Part shown: positions 11,890 to 25,400 of the stretch, in pieces
Layout: the number at the start of each line of letters is the position of its first letter
How positions within the stretch are numbered: the stretch's first letter is position 1
NCBI GenBank assembly: GCA_023079485.1
Contig: CM041115.1
Coordinates: forward strand, 29,192,826-29,256,825
DNA length: 64,000 nucleotides
Direction of reading: 5' to 3'
Origin: Archilochus colubris
Lineage: Eukaryota > Chordata > Aves > Apodiformes > Trochilidae
Made by a program: the position numbers and the translations under genes
Notes under the pieces: model-generated
Seen by the model: only the letters and a program-made list of their open reading frames with translations
Told to the model about the DNA's origin: nothing
The model's database searches: none

Positions 11890-12896
11890 TGTGTAACAAC
11901 TTATTTGAATCCCACAAGAACAAAGTCCCACCACAAAGGGTTGAGTGCAAACAGAAAGTTTTCTTTGGTGGACAATTAATAGCACAAGTAATGTGAAGTG
12001 ACACAGTAAAGACTTGAGAGAGAAAGTAGAAGAGGAAAAGAGATAAGAGTATCACCACCTGAGGATCCCACAGTATCCTGATGATCCTTCTTCTGGTCCA
12101 GACCTAGGCAGGGCTGCAGATTAGTCCTAGGCAGCAAGGTGTGTACACATTGCATCAGAGTTCCATATATGCCCCTGGAGCTTCCTATCTCTCCAGTTTA
12201 GATTCAGGGATGTTCCTTTTCCAACATTTCTCACTCCCATTGTAGGTGGGTTTTGTATTGGAGGAAACAGTTTTGATCTGTAGGGGACAGATTTTTTATG
12301 TGAAACTGGGAGCTTAACATCAGGTTTGAAACCTCCCCCTGGTGTTCACATGGTCATATACCAGAGGTTAACAGGGCAGGGTTTGCTCTCTTCCTAGGCA
12401 GCTTCCTGGGTGTTCTACATGGCACTGTGACCCAGGCACACAAGGGAGAGAAAACCAGAAGAAGGTTCAGAAAGTGACTTCAAGGGGAACATTGTAATTT
12501 TTCCATGGAAAGGCTCCTGTTAAACTTTTTCAACTACTCCAAGTTTGATTCTGGGGAAGACCTGGATTGTGAATCCTGTCAATGGATTCAATCTTGTGAG
12601 TCATTTGTGGTTGGGATGGTTTAATAAAGCTCTTTCTGATAGGTTTATAAGGAGCTTGTATCTGTGATTACTAGCTGAATCTCAGACCTAACTGAAACAA
12701 AGCTGTTGTCTAGAGTGGCCCTTATCTAACCCAACAGTCATTAGCCAGTCATTTGCCAGTTAGCCAGGGGCTCACTGCCAGCTTTATCTTGGCGAGACCC
12801 CCTCACCTGACTTTTCAGTCACCATGCTTATCAGGAGTCAATTGTCCAACATTCATCTTGCAAGTTTTTAAGGCAAAGCCAGACTGAAACCTCACA
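11890..12896 (-). mobile_element. LTR family C, minus orientation, split by a nested LTR
   Basis: Two separated blocks, 11890-12254 and 12700-12896, align in reverse complement with the two halves of the LTR at 21181-21713. Examples are AGAGATAAGAGTATCACCAC near 12039 and the CTCCTGATAAGC/GTCAGGTGAGGG segment, read in reverse near 12785-12840. On the minus strand the element starts TGTGAGG (12896) and may end GTTACACA (11890). The interruption is exactly the family B LTR at 12255-12699. I found no clear target duplication outside. The left edge is less certain because the other copy is cut off there. Confidence 0.75.
12255..12699 (+). mobile_element. Solo LTR, tRNA-Leu ERVL family B (plus), nested in LTR C
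   Basis: The element aligns in reverse complement with the 3' LTR of the provirus at 55731-56198 across its full length. Shared blocks include AACTGGGAGCTTAACATCAGG and GAGAGAAAACCAGAAG, plus TAATAAAGCTC (AATAAA at 12623-12628). It contains the middle segment that the provirus's own 5' LTR has lost. It sits inside an older family C LTR in opposite orientation, so it inserted later and then lost its internal region by LTR-LTR recombination. A clean 5-bp duplication is not visible at the edges. Confidence 0.8.
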
Positions 12897-14673
12897 ACCA
12901 TCATCTACTCATTGCCTCTTAAACATAGTAGATGTAAAACTCTATGTCACTACCCTCTGTAGTTCAAAGATGCTTTTCCAATAATGCACTAATTCATTTC
13001 TCAGCCTTTAAACATGTAAATTACACTTTAATTTCAGAATTCAGACTAAATGATAGATCATGTACCCCTCTGAAGAAGTTATACTGAGCTTTAAACCTGT
13101 CATAGTGATCTTAAGAGGAAGGGAGAGGCTAAGTGGCTGTGAAAACAGACTCATCAGGTAAAGTAAAACAGCAAACCTACTTCCATTTTTTAAATTCTGA
13201 CAAGCTACCAGAGTGAAGGGACACATCCAAAGAATCTAAAATTGATTTAGTTTTCATTATAGCAGACAAATTCTACACGATTCATGACATTTTTAATGAT
13301 AATAAACTGTCACTCTCTTCAGCCTTCACAGAACTCAGTGGAACAGGGAAAAATACTTTTTTAAAAAGCAGGCTAGAATTCTACATGGGGCCACTTTATT
13401 CACATTTTACTTTATCTTGGATGTCTATAAGGCTAAACATGTGTGCAATGTCTCTGTGAAACAACTTATATTTGAAAAACATTTGAATCTAACTATTGAT
13501 AAAATCAGATGTTTAATAACCAAAAATTTTGATAGATATCAAAGAAGAATGGAGCTAAATCTCAGTCAGTTACATAGAAGCCCATCATCACATTGCTGGA
13601 ATGGAAGAAAGAATAAAACTGTACTCAGTCAGGGACAGGCTTTCTAAGGAAGGCAAATGAGTAATTTCAGGTACACTTAATTAGCTAAGACAAAGGTAAG
13701 TGATAACGTGGCTTTTCATGGATTTATAGTACAAAAGGAAGAGAAACTATAAAAGCTGTAAAGGTAAAGAAATAATAAAGGAGAGATACGAAAGGAAAAG
13801 GAGGGAAGATAATAATATTGATTGGTATTGTTTTAACAGTAGATCCTTGGCTGATTGGTTTATTTTTATCTTCTACCACCTATTACTTCGTCTCAGCTGC
13901 ACCCTTTCACTTTCTTCCATACCTTTTATCTTCAGAAGTTACTGGACTTGCAAAGGTGAAGACTGGATAATGATAACATAATCAGAATTTCTGGTTATTT
14001 GATCTGGATAGTTCACTTTTCAGAACTTTAAAAACTGTTGTGTTTGTGCCTCTATTTTCTCTTTACATCATGTGGCACTATGCCAGTGAGTATAAACCAG
14101 AAATGAGTTGATACATGAAAAGGCAAAAGCAGATGTGTAAAGAAAAATGTGTAAAAATATGGAAGAACAAATATGTAAAATGCAAACAGTCCTCATTTTG
14201 ATGGGTCTACAGAACATGTTTATTGATAAGGTATTGCACTTCTCATGCATCCAAAATAATAAAATTCTAAGAAAAGCCACCTTCTGTTTATTTATGTACG
14301 ATGATTTTGACTTAAAAAATACAAATATGATGAGTGTGCTCTTGTGGTCCCTAGAGGGATTTGAAAAAATAGACATAGTTAAGTTACTATTTATGAACCC
14401 AGCCAGTGGCTTTCTAGCCTCCTAGTTTCTCTTTCCATAAGGAAGATTGTAAATAAATCAAATACACATTTATTTCTTACCAGCCCAAGCTACAACAATT
14501 TGCTCTGAAATCCAGGTTGGGCTCTTTTTCTTTTTAGTTTATGAAAATATGAAAGTATTATTTTTTCATTTACTCTGGGTTTTTATGACTTGTCTTCCCC
14601 ACTATTCTTGCTTCTTCATGCAGTTCTCTTTTGCTGTTGTAGTTAAAAATCTGTGCTCCTAATGTTTACCTGT
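12897..14673. other. Unassigned AT-rich DNA
   Basis: No gene or repeat is recognised. Short frames on both strands (for example 14068-14376 minus and 14147-14425 plus) overlap each other in antisense and have AT-driven composition, as chance frames do. Confidence 0.5.
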
Positions 14674-15229
14674 TGTTGTAGTTTGAGGGGGCCTAGGCTA
14701 ATTTTATGGTATCAATGCAAGGATCTTTAGGATCTTCAGGAGTCCAAGGGCAGTATGGTGGGGTAGAAGGGGACAAAACACAGAGGGGTCAGTATTCCCT
14801 CCCATTTCCTTCCTAAGGAGGAGATGAAGACTGTCTCTCCCTGCTCCCTTCTTCATTGCTGTTTCTCTGCACTCAGAGATTCTGGGCAGTAGATCTGGCT
14901 TTTTCATGAACTCACCATGTGCTCTGCAGGATCTGAGTCCATCAGGTGCTGGGAAGAGTCATGGACCCCTTTTTCTAGTCAGCTCTGGTGCAAAAGACCT
15001 TTAAACAAATATATGCAAACACCAAGACTGGGGTTTTTATATATTTTTTTCCTTATCCCACATGTTAAAATACCTTCCTTGTTCTTACTAAACCTCTTAG
15101 ACAGTTAAATCTGTTCCAGTTTTAACTTCCAAACTTTAGATCTCTCTTCCTTATTCACCTTTTGTCTTCCTTTGGGAGGGTATAAAAGAGAACACTTCCG
15201 TTCTCTGTTTTTTGGTTTACGCTGACCAC
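14674..15229 (+). mobile_element. LTR family D
   Basis: It starts TGTTGTAGTTTGAGG, resembling avian LTRs that open TGTTGTGGTTTA. It shares blocks with 51751-52250: a GGGACA(A/G)AACA...CCTCCCATTTCC segment, a segment around AAATCTGTTCCAG...TTCCAAACTTTAGATCTCTC, and a TTTTGGTTTACGCTGACCA end that matches the other copy's TTTTGGTCTTCCCAAAC. No internal genes follow. It reads as a diverged solo LTR. End coordinates are good to about 10-20 bases. Confidence 0.6.
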
Positions 15230-18200
15230 TAAATTGAGACATAATATTAGAATATTAGAATAAACGTGGGGCTTGAACTTAAGTTTACTTCTTTTTGTTG
15301 AAAAATTAGAAGGTTTAAAATTGTAGCAAATCATCTTCATCGGGTCATTTTTGGAAGACTTGTTTTATCTTTTTTTTTTGAACTTTATGTTAAAGTTAAT
15401 TGTGGAGATGCTGTCCTATCTCCCATCTATGGGAGATCTGAAAACCATGGAATATATACCAGATAGGAATTTAGGTCTGAACAACCAGGATCAAATCATG
15501 CAACTAAAAAGAAATCATGGAGTTGTCGTTGCATATTTCCTAGCTTAAACAAAAACAGAATACCTGTCAAAAAATATGCCTGAAAAATGTCAGTATTCCT
15601 AAATAAATACATGAAACTGAAAAAAGTCTATACTGGAAGTAAATAATGGCAATATAAAACACAGTAGCATTGTGCTTCAGTACAATGCCACACGGTCTTC
15701 TAAAATGCTCTTACATGTCTTAAAATTAAAATGGTTCCCGAGCAGTTTGCTGAAAAGGTGCATTACAGCATAAGATAACATAATGAATAAACACAGTAGC
15801 TTCTTGTTACTTCCCACTATGTTTTTGAACTGAGAAAGAAGAAGGAAATATTGCTGCATTTAATTATCCATTACTTCTAGACATAGCCAACAAGGCTTCA
15901 CTCATTCTTTGGGTTTGTGATAAAAGTGATACTTCTATTTATTAACTTTAAAAAATTTCTAATTCATATCCCAAAGAAAGAAACTTTTTTCATTTCCTGA
16001 CTTGATTTTCCTTGTTCTCTATATGAGTATTTTACAGGATAAATTCACATTCCTAAGATTCATTGCTGGCACCAGTTCATTCAGCTCCCAGTTGAAAGGA
16101 ACCAATCCCAATCTTCTGCCTCAAATTGGTTCCAAAGTTACAAGGACAGGCACTTCACGTTAGTGCTGCTAGTTCTCTTCACAACTGCTGCTTTTCGCAG
16201 GGTCTCTCTACCATCACAGCTTCCTGTGAAGCAACTTCCTGGGCAACTCTTATTCTTTCACAGAGGAGAAAATAAGACTTGTAAATGAAAAAATATTTTA
16301 AATATTGTTTTTAAGCTGTAGTAGTGTAAGGAAATTCAGGGAGAAAACCAGCACACACTAAGAACATAAGGATGTTGATTGTTGACAGAAAATATTAAAC
16401 TACACCTATAGTTTTAAGGAAATTAAAATATTCTGAGTTATTGTGCCATATTTCAGCTATTTATCAGACAATGAAAAAGAACATAATCTTGAACAAATTT
16501 CTAGTGCTATACTCACACAGATGATTAAACTTTTTATAAAGATACTGCAAATGGAATAAATTTTAGTATGTGGCATTTTTTGTTCATGGATACCAACAGT
16601 TAGAGGATAAACCACTATATTGTGAAATAGCTATGATTTCACAGGGACTTGAAAATGCACTAATATTGTTTCTAAGGTAGTAGTATTTAATTTAGTATTT
16701 AATGAGATCTGTAATAAAAATCATGTGTTACATCTCTCATTTTCTTCTTTTAGATAATAAAAGAAATATTTTATGACTTTACTTAACTCTGTAAGTTCAA
16801 AAAACTATATTTTTGCCAGAAAGATATCATAAGTTCCTTAGCACTTGTATGATTACATACAATCATCGAATTCTAATTTAACTTCATGTTTTGTCTGATC
16901 TGTAAAGGCAGTTAATAATAAGGGCAAACCAAAGGCAATCACATATTCTCTCGTGTACCCCTGCAGCAATTGACAGCAAAAGTGCTCTATTAATTTTAAG
17001 TGTCATTACAGCAAGGAGCAAGAGGACACACTGGGAAGTAGAAATAAGATAATTATAAATATAATGTGGAAAACATGTATTTAGGTACTTTCAGAGAGTA
17101 AAAAAAGCTAGCAGTTGAGTCCTGTATTTAGGCAGCTAACAGCTATAAAGAATTATAAAGGTAGTCTTTTCTGTATACACAAGCACTCTATTTGGTTCTT
17201 TGAGGGAATATTGTTTACCTTATCTTCTATCTGTATACTTGGGAGATATTCTCAGGGTAAAACAGCATGTTTTCAACAATTTGAAAAGAAAAGAAAAGGA
17301 GTTTTCCACATCACTAAGCTTTCTTACATTTTTCAGCTCGCTATGCTAAGAGTCAAATACGTCTCTTTTCAGTCCATCAGTAACTCACCGTTACTGCACT
17401 GCAATACCAGCACTCTACCACGGAATTGTGGGCAGTGACCACAGCTGGTAACCAAAGTGATTATTGCTGGCATTAAATATAGCCATAAAATATATGAAAT
17501 AGGCCATGTTTCAGGCCTGTGACTACACTTGATACTGAGATAGAGAGGGTTATCATCCTAGACTCTGGGGTTGATGCAGATTGCATGCATCTGAATGATC
17601 AGTGTTAAGAGTCAAAAATTAGTAAAAAAAAGGGGCTAGAAAGCCCCTACCTCTCTGAAAATTTGAACTGATGAGCAAACTTTACACCACTTGTTGAATA
17701 TGCATACTGTGGTATACACTTTTTGCCTGCTGATTTTATGGTTAAATCCAGATTTAATCAACATTCAAGCCATATTCTCAAAAAAACCCACAAATTCATA
17801 AAAGAGATGTTTGGTGATTGCTAAGCTGGATTACACATTCTGATGCATGCTCTAAAAATTGGAAATCATCTGCACTGCATTTCAGAAGCTAGAACAAATG
17901 ACAAGAGCTTGCATAAACATAGCATAAGACAAAAATGCTACTGTGGTGGCAAGAGACATGTAGTACAACAGAATGGATACATTTTCCATTACAGGGACCA
18001 AAAAAATTAATGTTGGAGATAATGTACTTCTTCATTTAATGAACATAGTCATCTACTCTTATTTTGTGGACATACGATACAAACTTATTTTTTCTCATAA
18101 AATATTTGCATGCATTATGTTAACAGAATAATTATTTCTGTTTTCTTGCCTTTCTATGCTTTATAGTATAATTAAAATAATGTTAAACTTTTTAAGGCTG

Positions 18201-20847
18201 TATTGGTAATGAACTGCAAGCTTTTGTGAAGTAAAATCCCTTACACTCATGGTCTCTTCTCAAAAACTGGCAGTCTGTGAATGCATTTTGAAAAAAATTA
18301 AAACTTCAAGAAAGTTTGCAAGGTCATTAAATAAATCAGTGGACCGGGAAAGTTTACAATTATTTCTACTGTACGTTTTTAAAAGAAGTCTTAAATTCTT
18401 AGAAGGATGTCTTAGAACTGTATTTTCTGAAAGAGTGGGCTGACGCTTTCACATGATGCCTGACATTTTTAGTGAGTGGTCATTAAATACAAACAACAAA
18501 CATATGCTGGTAGAAATGTGTTCCAGTGCTGTGTGGCATGCCTAAGTCTGACCAGTCCTGTCATTGCCTACTCACTCTTCAGAGATGACATTTATTGACC
18601 TTTATGGAATTAATGTATGATCTGAGTGTGTGCAGTACTGGTAGCCTATATAAGGAAAATTTCTAGTCTGTGAAACTGATGTTAATTGGCAGCCAGATGA
18701 TGCCTCATCAAAAGAGCCAAGGACTGTGCAGGGAAAATTGACACATTATACAATGTCAAAAGGCTTTAAAAATATATTTTTAAAATATTATAGAAATATT
18801 TTAATTTTATGAGAGAACTTCTGCTGTCTCTGCAAAACTTTTGTTATATATACTGTGAAGCAGTATATAAAATCTACATCCATGAAGGTCAAAGAGGCCA
18901 GCACATTTCAGTCTCTGTTTGATGACTGATTCTGATGTGGTGAAATATGTTTTATTGCCCTAATTTGCATCGCATATGAAAGAAGGAGGTGAACTTCTAT
19001 TGTGCTTTGCTTCAGTTATGTACCCAACAAGTAATCAATTAGTATGATAATAAGAAGGCAATGGAGTGGAGTAAGGTGATTAGGGGTATGCATCTTTTTA
19101 TTTTTTAAAAATTTCAAAGAGATCTTTTAGAAATAAAAAGATGTAAATGTGTAACGGAAGAAGAAAAGAGACATACAAATTCAATTGGCTCTAAGTCATA
19201 TAGCAAGGAAAACAGTTATTGTGCATCAAGACCACAATATAAGCTTCTTTTCAGACCTGAATGAACATCTCAGTTTCAACATCTGAATGAAATAAGCTTA
19301 TTGGTGTCCCAGAAATTCAGAAAGAAGAATATATAAGGCAAATTTCAATATTGTATCACGATTTCCTCCAGATCTTGGATTAAATTTAATACCTGCATTA
19401 AATTAAATTCTTGCCCATGGTGGCCCATTAAAGCTATGGGAAAGTCTTTATGTTTCAGAAGGTTGCAAGAACACCCAAAAAACAGGCTCCATTTGTAAAG
19501 AAGTGCACATAAAAGTCTCTATCAGTCACATAACAGCCAGTACTGCTCAAAATAGCCTATTACAAGTGGAGGGCCACAGCAATACAAGAACTTGTCGTTC
19601 AGGTCATAGTGCAGAAAGGCATAGTCTACTGACTATATGTGGAGACATCTAAAGCTTTAGCTTACATGAATATGACTTCCCTGAAGGCTTTATCCATTTG
19701 TCATAGAATCCATTTATTAATTTATTTTGTTTGCTTTTTAAATTTTTTTTTTTTAATTTTTATTTTTCAAACTCACCCAGCATGAATTTTGAACTTAATA
19801 ATAAAAGAGTTAAGTCATAGCACAGGCAACGTTGATCAGGTACCACCAAAAAAAAAAAAAAAAAAAAAAATAGTGCCGTTGAGGAGAATTTATCATCATT
19901 ATGGGTTTTCAACTCTTATCTGTAACTGTGTCAGGATCTAACCATCTTCAAATCTCTGTGCTAGTTAATCAGCTGTAAATGAAGAATTTCTGTGGAAAAA
20001 AATCCACAGTTAAGAAAGCTTAAGTCAGAAGAAAACAATAAGAGATTTTTAAAAACCCCACCAAACCCTCCTCCAAATCATTCTCAGAAGAATACTAACG
20101 ACTCACGCTTGTGTGCTTTGGAGTAAAGACTGTCTTTCTGTTATCTCAATGAAACTCCTTGATGTTGGCAGAATTGCACACAACCAGTTAGAAAAATACT
20201 ATCTTTTGAGAAAGGTTGAAAAAAATGCAGAGAATTAAGTAATTAAAAATATTTTTACTGTAAGTTTTTGGGAAAAAAAAAGTTAAAAAAAAAAAAGTCC
20301 TAAATTAATAGTCTTAGAAGCTCGTATTCTCAAAGTTTTATGAATTTTATCAAATACTCACTTCAAAGATTGCAAATGTCTTTATGAGCGTGTTCTGACC
20401 CCACAGGATTTATTCTGTGTACTCTCCTCTCGTAAAAGTCTCCTTCAGATTCACATAATGTTGAGCTTCTAGACCTTTGAGCCTTAGAAAACTGAATATA
20501 ATCAGTTCTCTTTGGATTTCCAGTTTCACAGACTTTGTGAAGCTTTGAGTTCATAGCCTGTACTTATGGGTAAGAACTCAAAGGAATCAAGACAGTGTTC
20601 TTTGATGAAACATGCAATAGCAATTTTGAAAAGGTCACTGCTGGCATTTCTAAGAAGACAAAAATGTCTGCATAAAAGCAATCTGGACTACCTTCTCTTT
20701 AAGAAATATTTCTCATGGATAGGTGCTTTGCCAGTGCTCTGAAACTATAGGTTTTTCTACAATCATAAGAACAGTATGCATTTATTTTAAAATAGTGTCT
20801 TCTTAGTGGCATTTGAATAATAGGCTATGTTCTTCACTGTTTAATAA
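15230..20847. other. Unassigned AT-rich DNA
   Basis: About 5.6 kb without a recognised gene or long repeat. It contains an A-run at 19848-19870 and two small inverted repeats: AGGGGCT/AGCCCCT around 17631-17648 and GGAACCAAT/ATTGGTTCC around 16098-16133. The longest frame (17115-17438, plus) has no domain signature. Confidence 0.5.
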
Positions 20848-21180
20848 TCACAGCATCACAAAATGTTAGGGGCTGGGTTAGGGACCTCTGGAGATCATCT
20901 AGTTCAACCCCCCTGCCAGAGCAGGATCCCCTAGGGCAATGTACATGGGAGCACATCCAGGTGGGTTTTCAACGTGTTCAGAGATAAAGACTCTATAGCC
21001 CCTCTGGGCAATTTGTTCCGTGCTGTTACCCTCAGTATTTTCTCATACTCTGGTTAAATTTCCTGTGTGCCAGTTTGAGAGTGTTATGTCTTGTTCTGTC
21101 ACTGAATACCACAGAGTAGAGTTTGGCTCCATCCTGATACCTGTCCTTTAGGTATTTGTAAATAATAATGAGATCCCCAC
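20848..21180 (-). mobile_element. CR1 LINE 3' UTR, distal part of a split copy
   Basis: Plus-strand text AGGGACCTCTGGAGATCATC followed by TAGTTCAACCCCCCTGCC is the reverse complement of the avian CR1 3' UTR. The piece stops at GAGATCCCCAC, immediately before TGTGAGG of LTR C. It shares orientation with the CR1 piece that resumes at 21714. About 1 kb of CR1 expected between the two (most of the reverse transcriptase) is missing. Confidence 0.85.
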
Positions 21181-21713
21181 TGTGAGGATCAATTCAACAA
21201 AATTGTCTGTGCCTCAAAGAACAAACTGGCAAGGGTGATGTTGGACTGAATTTTGGACTTCACTCCTGATAAGTACAGAGACAGGAATGTCAGGTGAGGG
21301 GTCTTGCCCAGATAAAGGAAGGGAGATGTCTTTTGCAGAGACTGGAATGTTGTTATTAACTACACTATGGGCCACATAACAGCTACCTCTAAGAACAGCA
21401 TTCAGTATGCTTAAAATGACACGAGGAATGTGGAAAAAGCAACATTCCTGAAGTTTGAACAAGAGGCATGGTGGGAAACCCCAGGAGAGTAGAAGGATAT
21501 GCATATATGCTGATGCATACATCCTTCTCAGCCTAGGACTGGACCAACACCCCAGGAAGAATGATGGTCAGGATGCTGCAGGATCCTCAAGTGGTGATAC
21601 TCTTATCTCTCTCTCTCTCTTTCAAAAGACTTGCCAAATGTTTACCTGACCACTTCACATTGTTGTGGTATATATTGTCCACTAAATTAAATTTTCTGTT
21701 TGCACCCAACCCT
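21181..21713 (+). mobile_element. LTR family C inserted in a CR1
   Basis: It starts exactly at TGTGAGGATC after CR1 sequence and runs to about CACCCAACCC, where CR1 resumes (CCTTAGCAGG). It aligns with both halves of 11890-12896 in reverse complement. A (TC)n stretch lies at 21605-21622, within the segment shared with the other copy. The missing CR1 between the flanks means either that the LTR inserted into an already deleted CR1 or that a deletion took the LTR's 3' edge and adjoining CR1 together. The abrupt right edge without a TG...CA end favours a deletion there. Confidence 0.7.
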
Positions 21714-22425
21714 TAGCAGGAACTTCAGGAGGATCTGCTCCATGATCTTGCCAAGCATAGAGGTGAGACTGACTGCCCTGTAGTTCCCTGGGTCTTCTTT
21801 TTTTCCATTTTTGAAAATGGGGGTTATGTTTCCCCTTCTCCAGTCAGCATGAACTTTACCAAATTACCATGACTTTTCAAATAAGTTTGCAACTTCATTT
21901 GCCAGTTCTTTGAGAAGCCGTGGGTGAATCCCATCTGGTCTGATGGATTTATTTACCTTCTGGTCCATTAGATGGTCTTGAACCTGTTCTTCATCTACAG
22001 TGGGAAGATCTTTCTTTTCCCAGTCCCTTCCATAACCTGAAAGGTGTGACTAGAGTCCTTGGCTCTGAAGACAGAGGCAAAATAGTCATTGAGTACCTCA
22101 GACTTCTCTGCATCTTGGATGACCAACTCTCCCATTTTCTTCTGGATTGGACCCACATTTTCCTTATTCTTCCTCTTATTGTTGATGTACCAATACATTT
22201 TTCTTTTGTTGATCTTAACCCATCTTTGCCATATCCAATTCTCTCTGTGCTTTTGCTTTCCTAACCTGATCTTTTGCTTTCCTGACTACTTCTCTGTACT
22301 CCCAGGGTATCTGTCCTTGCTGTTCTAATAATTGTCTTTGCATCACTCTCTTGCTTTGGGGGTATTTTCCCCTTGTTTTTCACGTACTAAACTCTTAATC
22401 TCAACCCATAGGTTTTCTTCATGTT
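21714..22425 (-). pseudogene. CR1 LINE ORF2 fragment, N-terminal reverse transcriptase region
   Basis: Translated on the minus strand, the region gives a CR1 ORF2 segment from the endonuclease-RT linker into the RT domain. The clearest block is at 21995-22198, with NKRKNKENVGP, then EKSEVLNDYFASVF. Further along, ...EQILLK near 21725-21745 is the start of the RT palm approach. ORF2 copies its own RNA into DNA in the nucleus. Here the frame is shifted several times and the catalytic core is absent, so it cannot function. The flanking LTR C separates it from its 3' UTR. Confidence 0.85.
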
Positions 22426-25400
22426 TATATTTCCAAGTCCCTAGCCCAACTGAGAAAAGTCATGAGGGACTGAACAGGCTCTAATCTGCAGGCCAAAGTC
22501 ACCCCACTAAAATCAAAATTATTTTACCTTTCATAAGTAGTCAAGGGTGACTCTGCTGCGGCAGCAGTGTCTTTAAGTGCAGTGTTATTATCCTATGAAC
22601 ATAAAAGAAGTCTCATCATTACATATTGATGAAGATCAATATTGCACCATTTTCTTACTATGCTTCAAGCCTCTCCACATTATTACTCATCTTGGTGCTC
22701 AGTTGCTTCCTGTTTTTAGTAAACGGTTCAAAGGATTATGTTAGCCTTAGTTAAGGATACCTTTGGAGAAGTTATGGGCACTTTATAAGGCAACTCGGCT
22801 TCCTTCAACTCACCACAGAGTAGCTTCTGGGGAGCTGCCAGTGTCTGTTCAATCTTATCCAGCCTGCAGCAGCTGGATAAATGCTTCACAACCATTTAAT
22901 CAGTGCACTAGCTTTTCCTTCTTAATGTGCAGAAAGCCATCAAGCTGACAGATGTAATTCCTGATCATATTATCTCATCTACGTTATCTGGAACAGAGAA
23001 AGAAATTAGTAGGTATTTCTTCTGAACCACATTTTGTTCTAGCATGCAAATAATAGGACAGTAAGATAACATGTTTACATGTCTTTTGCTTAGTGGAGAG
23101 CTTGATTCCAGCATATTTGATTAAGTCTTTCCATAAATCCTAATTACTTTATGGATATGAGACACTACCTCTATATAAATATAATGACAATCATTCCAAG
23201 CACTTACAAAAGAAGTAAACTCCTGAGTGAGCTGAAGTTTCAGTTTCCCTAGTTTATGCATAAAGAATAACATATCACAGAATAGTTCATAGGAAATACT
23301 AATTTTTTCTGAAATTATTCTTTAATGCAATGCTGATTTCAAAATATGAAAATAAATTTGTCATAAACTGAAGACCTTATTTGGATGTTATCATAGTACA
23401 GAGAAACTTATGAATAATTTATTAAAGAATTTTAGAAAAATGAATGAAGATTAGAAAGATTCAAAGCACCCTTACTGTTTGAAAATTAGTTATGACAACC
23501 AATTTTATTTATTTTAATGAATCTGTTGATTAAACAGTTGAAGCAGCATATGCCAATTTGACATCCATTTTTTTATTAATACAATATTCATTAATAGATT
23601 GCTGACTTAAATTATATTAATAGCTTACCTGATAATGAAAATCAGTTTCTCTATCAAGGCACAGGTCAATACATAAAATAACAGAAATCCAGGAGTATAA
23701 CAAACGTTGAGTACATTGCTGTCTAATGTCTTAGTAATTTATTGCTAGTCTGTTTCCTCCTTTGCTCTGTTGGATTTCCTTCCTGAACAACGCGATAAAA
23801 TATATGAGCCTTAACCTGCCAGCATTATGCAGTTATGTACACTGTATTACAGTCAATAAAATAATTTATTTATATACTGGAAAAAAAGTGCAAAGACAAT
23901 GATTCATCACCACCAAGTAAAATAAAAATAATCAGAAGACTGAAAATGTGTATGTTAAATGTAGTTGTACCGCAAGACAGACACTGTATCACGCTTCCCA
24001 GAATTTAGACAGTACAGGTGAGAGAAATAATAAACACATGAAAAATGTGTTTATTAGTTAATAGGTTGACAGGTTCTGCTCTGGTTGATAGGTTCTGCTG
24101 AAGATTTCCACGAAAGACTTTAACAATAAGAATGAATCAGGCAGAAGCAGTAAAAAAATCCCATGCACTTTCAGTTGCTAAGCAAAAATAAGGTTTATAG
24201 GCTTCTTGTTCCCCATGCCCTTATGAGGGAACCCTACATAGTAGGTTTCTCATAATTTTCAGCCCTGAAGAATCACAAAAATAAGCTGTATGCCTCAACT
24301 GCCCTGTCAGTATAAGGCAAACAATAAAAACAGGGTAAATATGATCACCAGGTGAAAATTATAACTGTAGAGGCAGCTGAAGTGACTGGAATTTTTTATA
24401 TGAATTGATAAGACTTTTAAACTTAGAAGGATGTGGGTTAAAAAAAAATAGATGAATTGACAAGTAGTATATTCTTTGATGTTCTACACTTTGAGAAGCT
24501 AGCCCCAGTAAGAAATGCACTTAGACTCAGTCAGTTAAAATGCTTTTTATTACTGCTGACACTGTAAGAGAATAATATGGATAATCCTGTATACCTTTAT
24601 AAACTGGGAGTGCTAAGCAATGTAGCATAAACAGATTGTAACAAACAGATTGACTCACATGCAGAATGCCATGCAGACCCTGTCTACAGCAGAGATTTCC
24701 CCCTTTCAGTTATTCAAGCTATTGTAAGAGAAAAACTGTCCTCATAATTTTTACAGTTAAAGAGAAAAGATGTTGCAAAAATGTCTTGCCATGCTTTTAA
24801 AGGCAAGGCCACACCAGTGGCATCACTGGTATGGAGAGAGAGCTTCCGGCAGGGTGCTCTATTTCTGTAGGGTCGAGGTTATTCTTCAGCCAAGGGACCT
24901 GAGTAGCACAACACAGCCTGAAGGCCACACTGGATACACAACCCCATGCAAGACAGCACGTGCCTGGGCATACTCAGGTAAAATGTATTGTGGATCTCTA
25001 GCGTCTACATGTGTAATGGTCTTCTTGTCAGGATCACCACATGAATCATGTGAATCACTTGCTGTTATGCCTGTTTGAAAAAAATTGAGTAATTAGAAGA
25101 GTTTGGAAAAACATAATTGACACAGAAAGTATCTATTCAACAGGAGAGAATAAACAATTTTTAGAAATTCCTAAGTGTATCTTTCAGCCTGATAGCATTT
25201 TGTTTTAAAAATAATTTTTGCTATTTAAGTAAATTGTCTTCTTTTTATGTTTTGCATATTTAGTAGTTTTAGCTTTGCTATTTTTTCAGTTTGAATTTCA
25301 ATTTCACTGTAATGCACTTTATTGAAAAGTAAACTTTGACACTCTTGTCAGGAGTGGAGAAGATTTATTTTATCTTCAGCTACTCTACAATGTAATTAAG

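Noticed and set aside
17631..17648. AGGGGCT/AGCCCCT hairpin, resembling an intrinsic terminator
   Set aside because: The flanking run is A, not T, in the needed place, and bacterial-type terminators have no meaning in vertebrate nuclear DNA.
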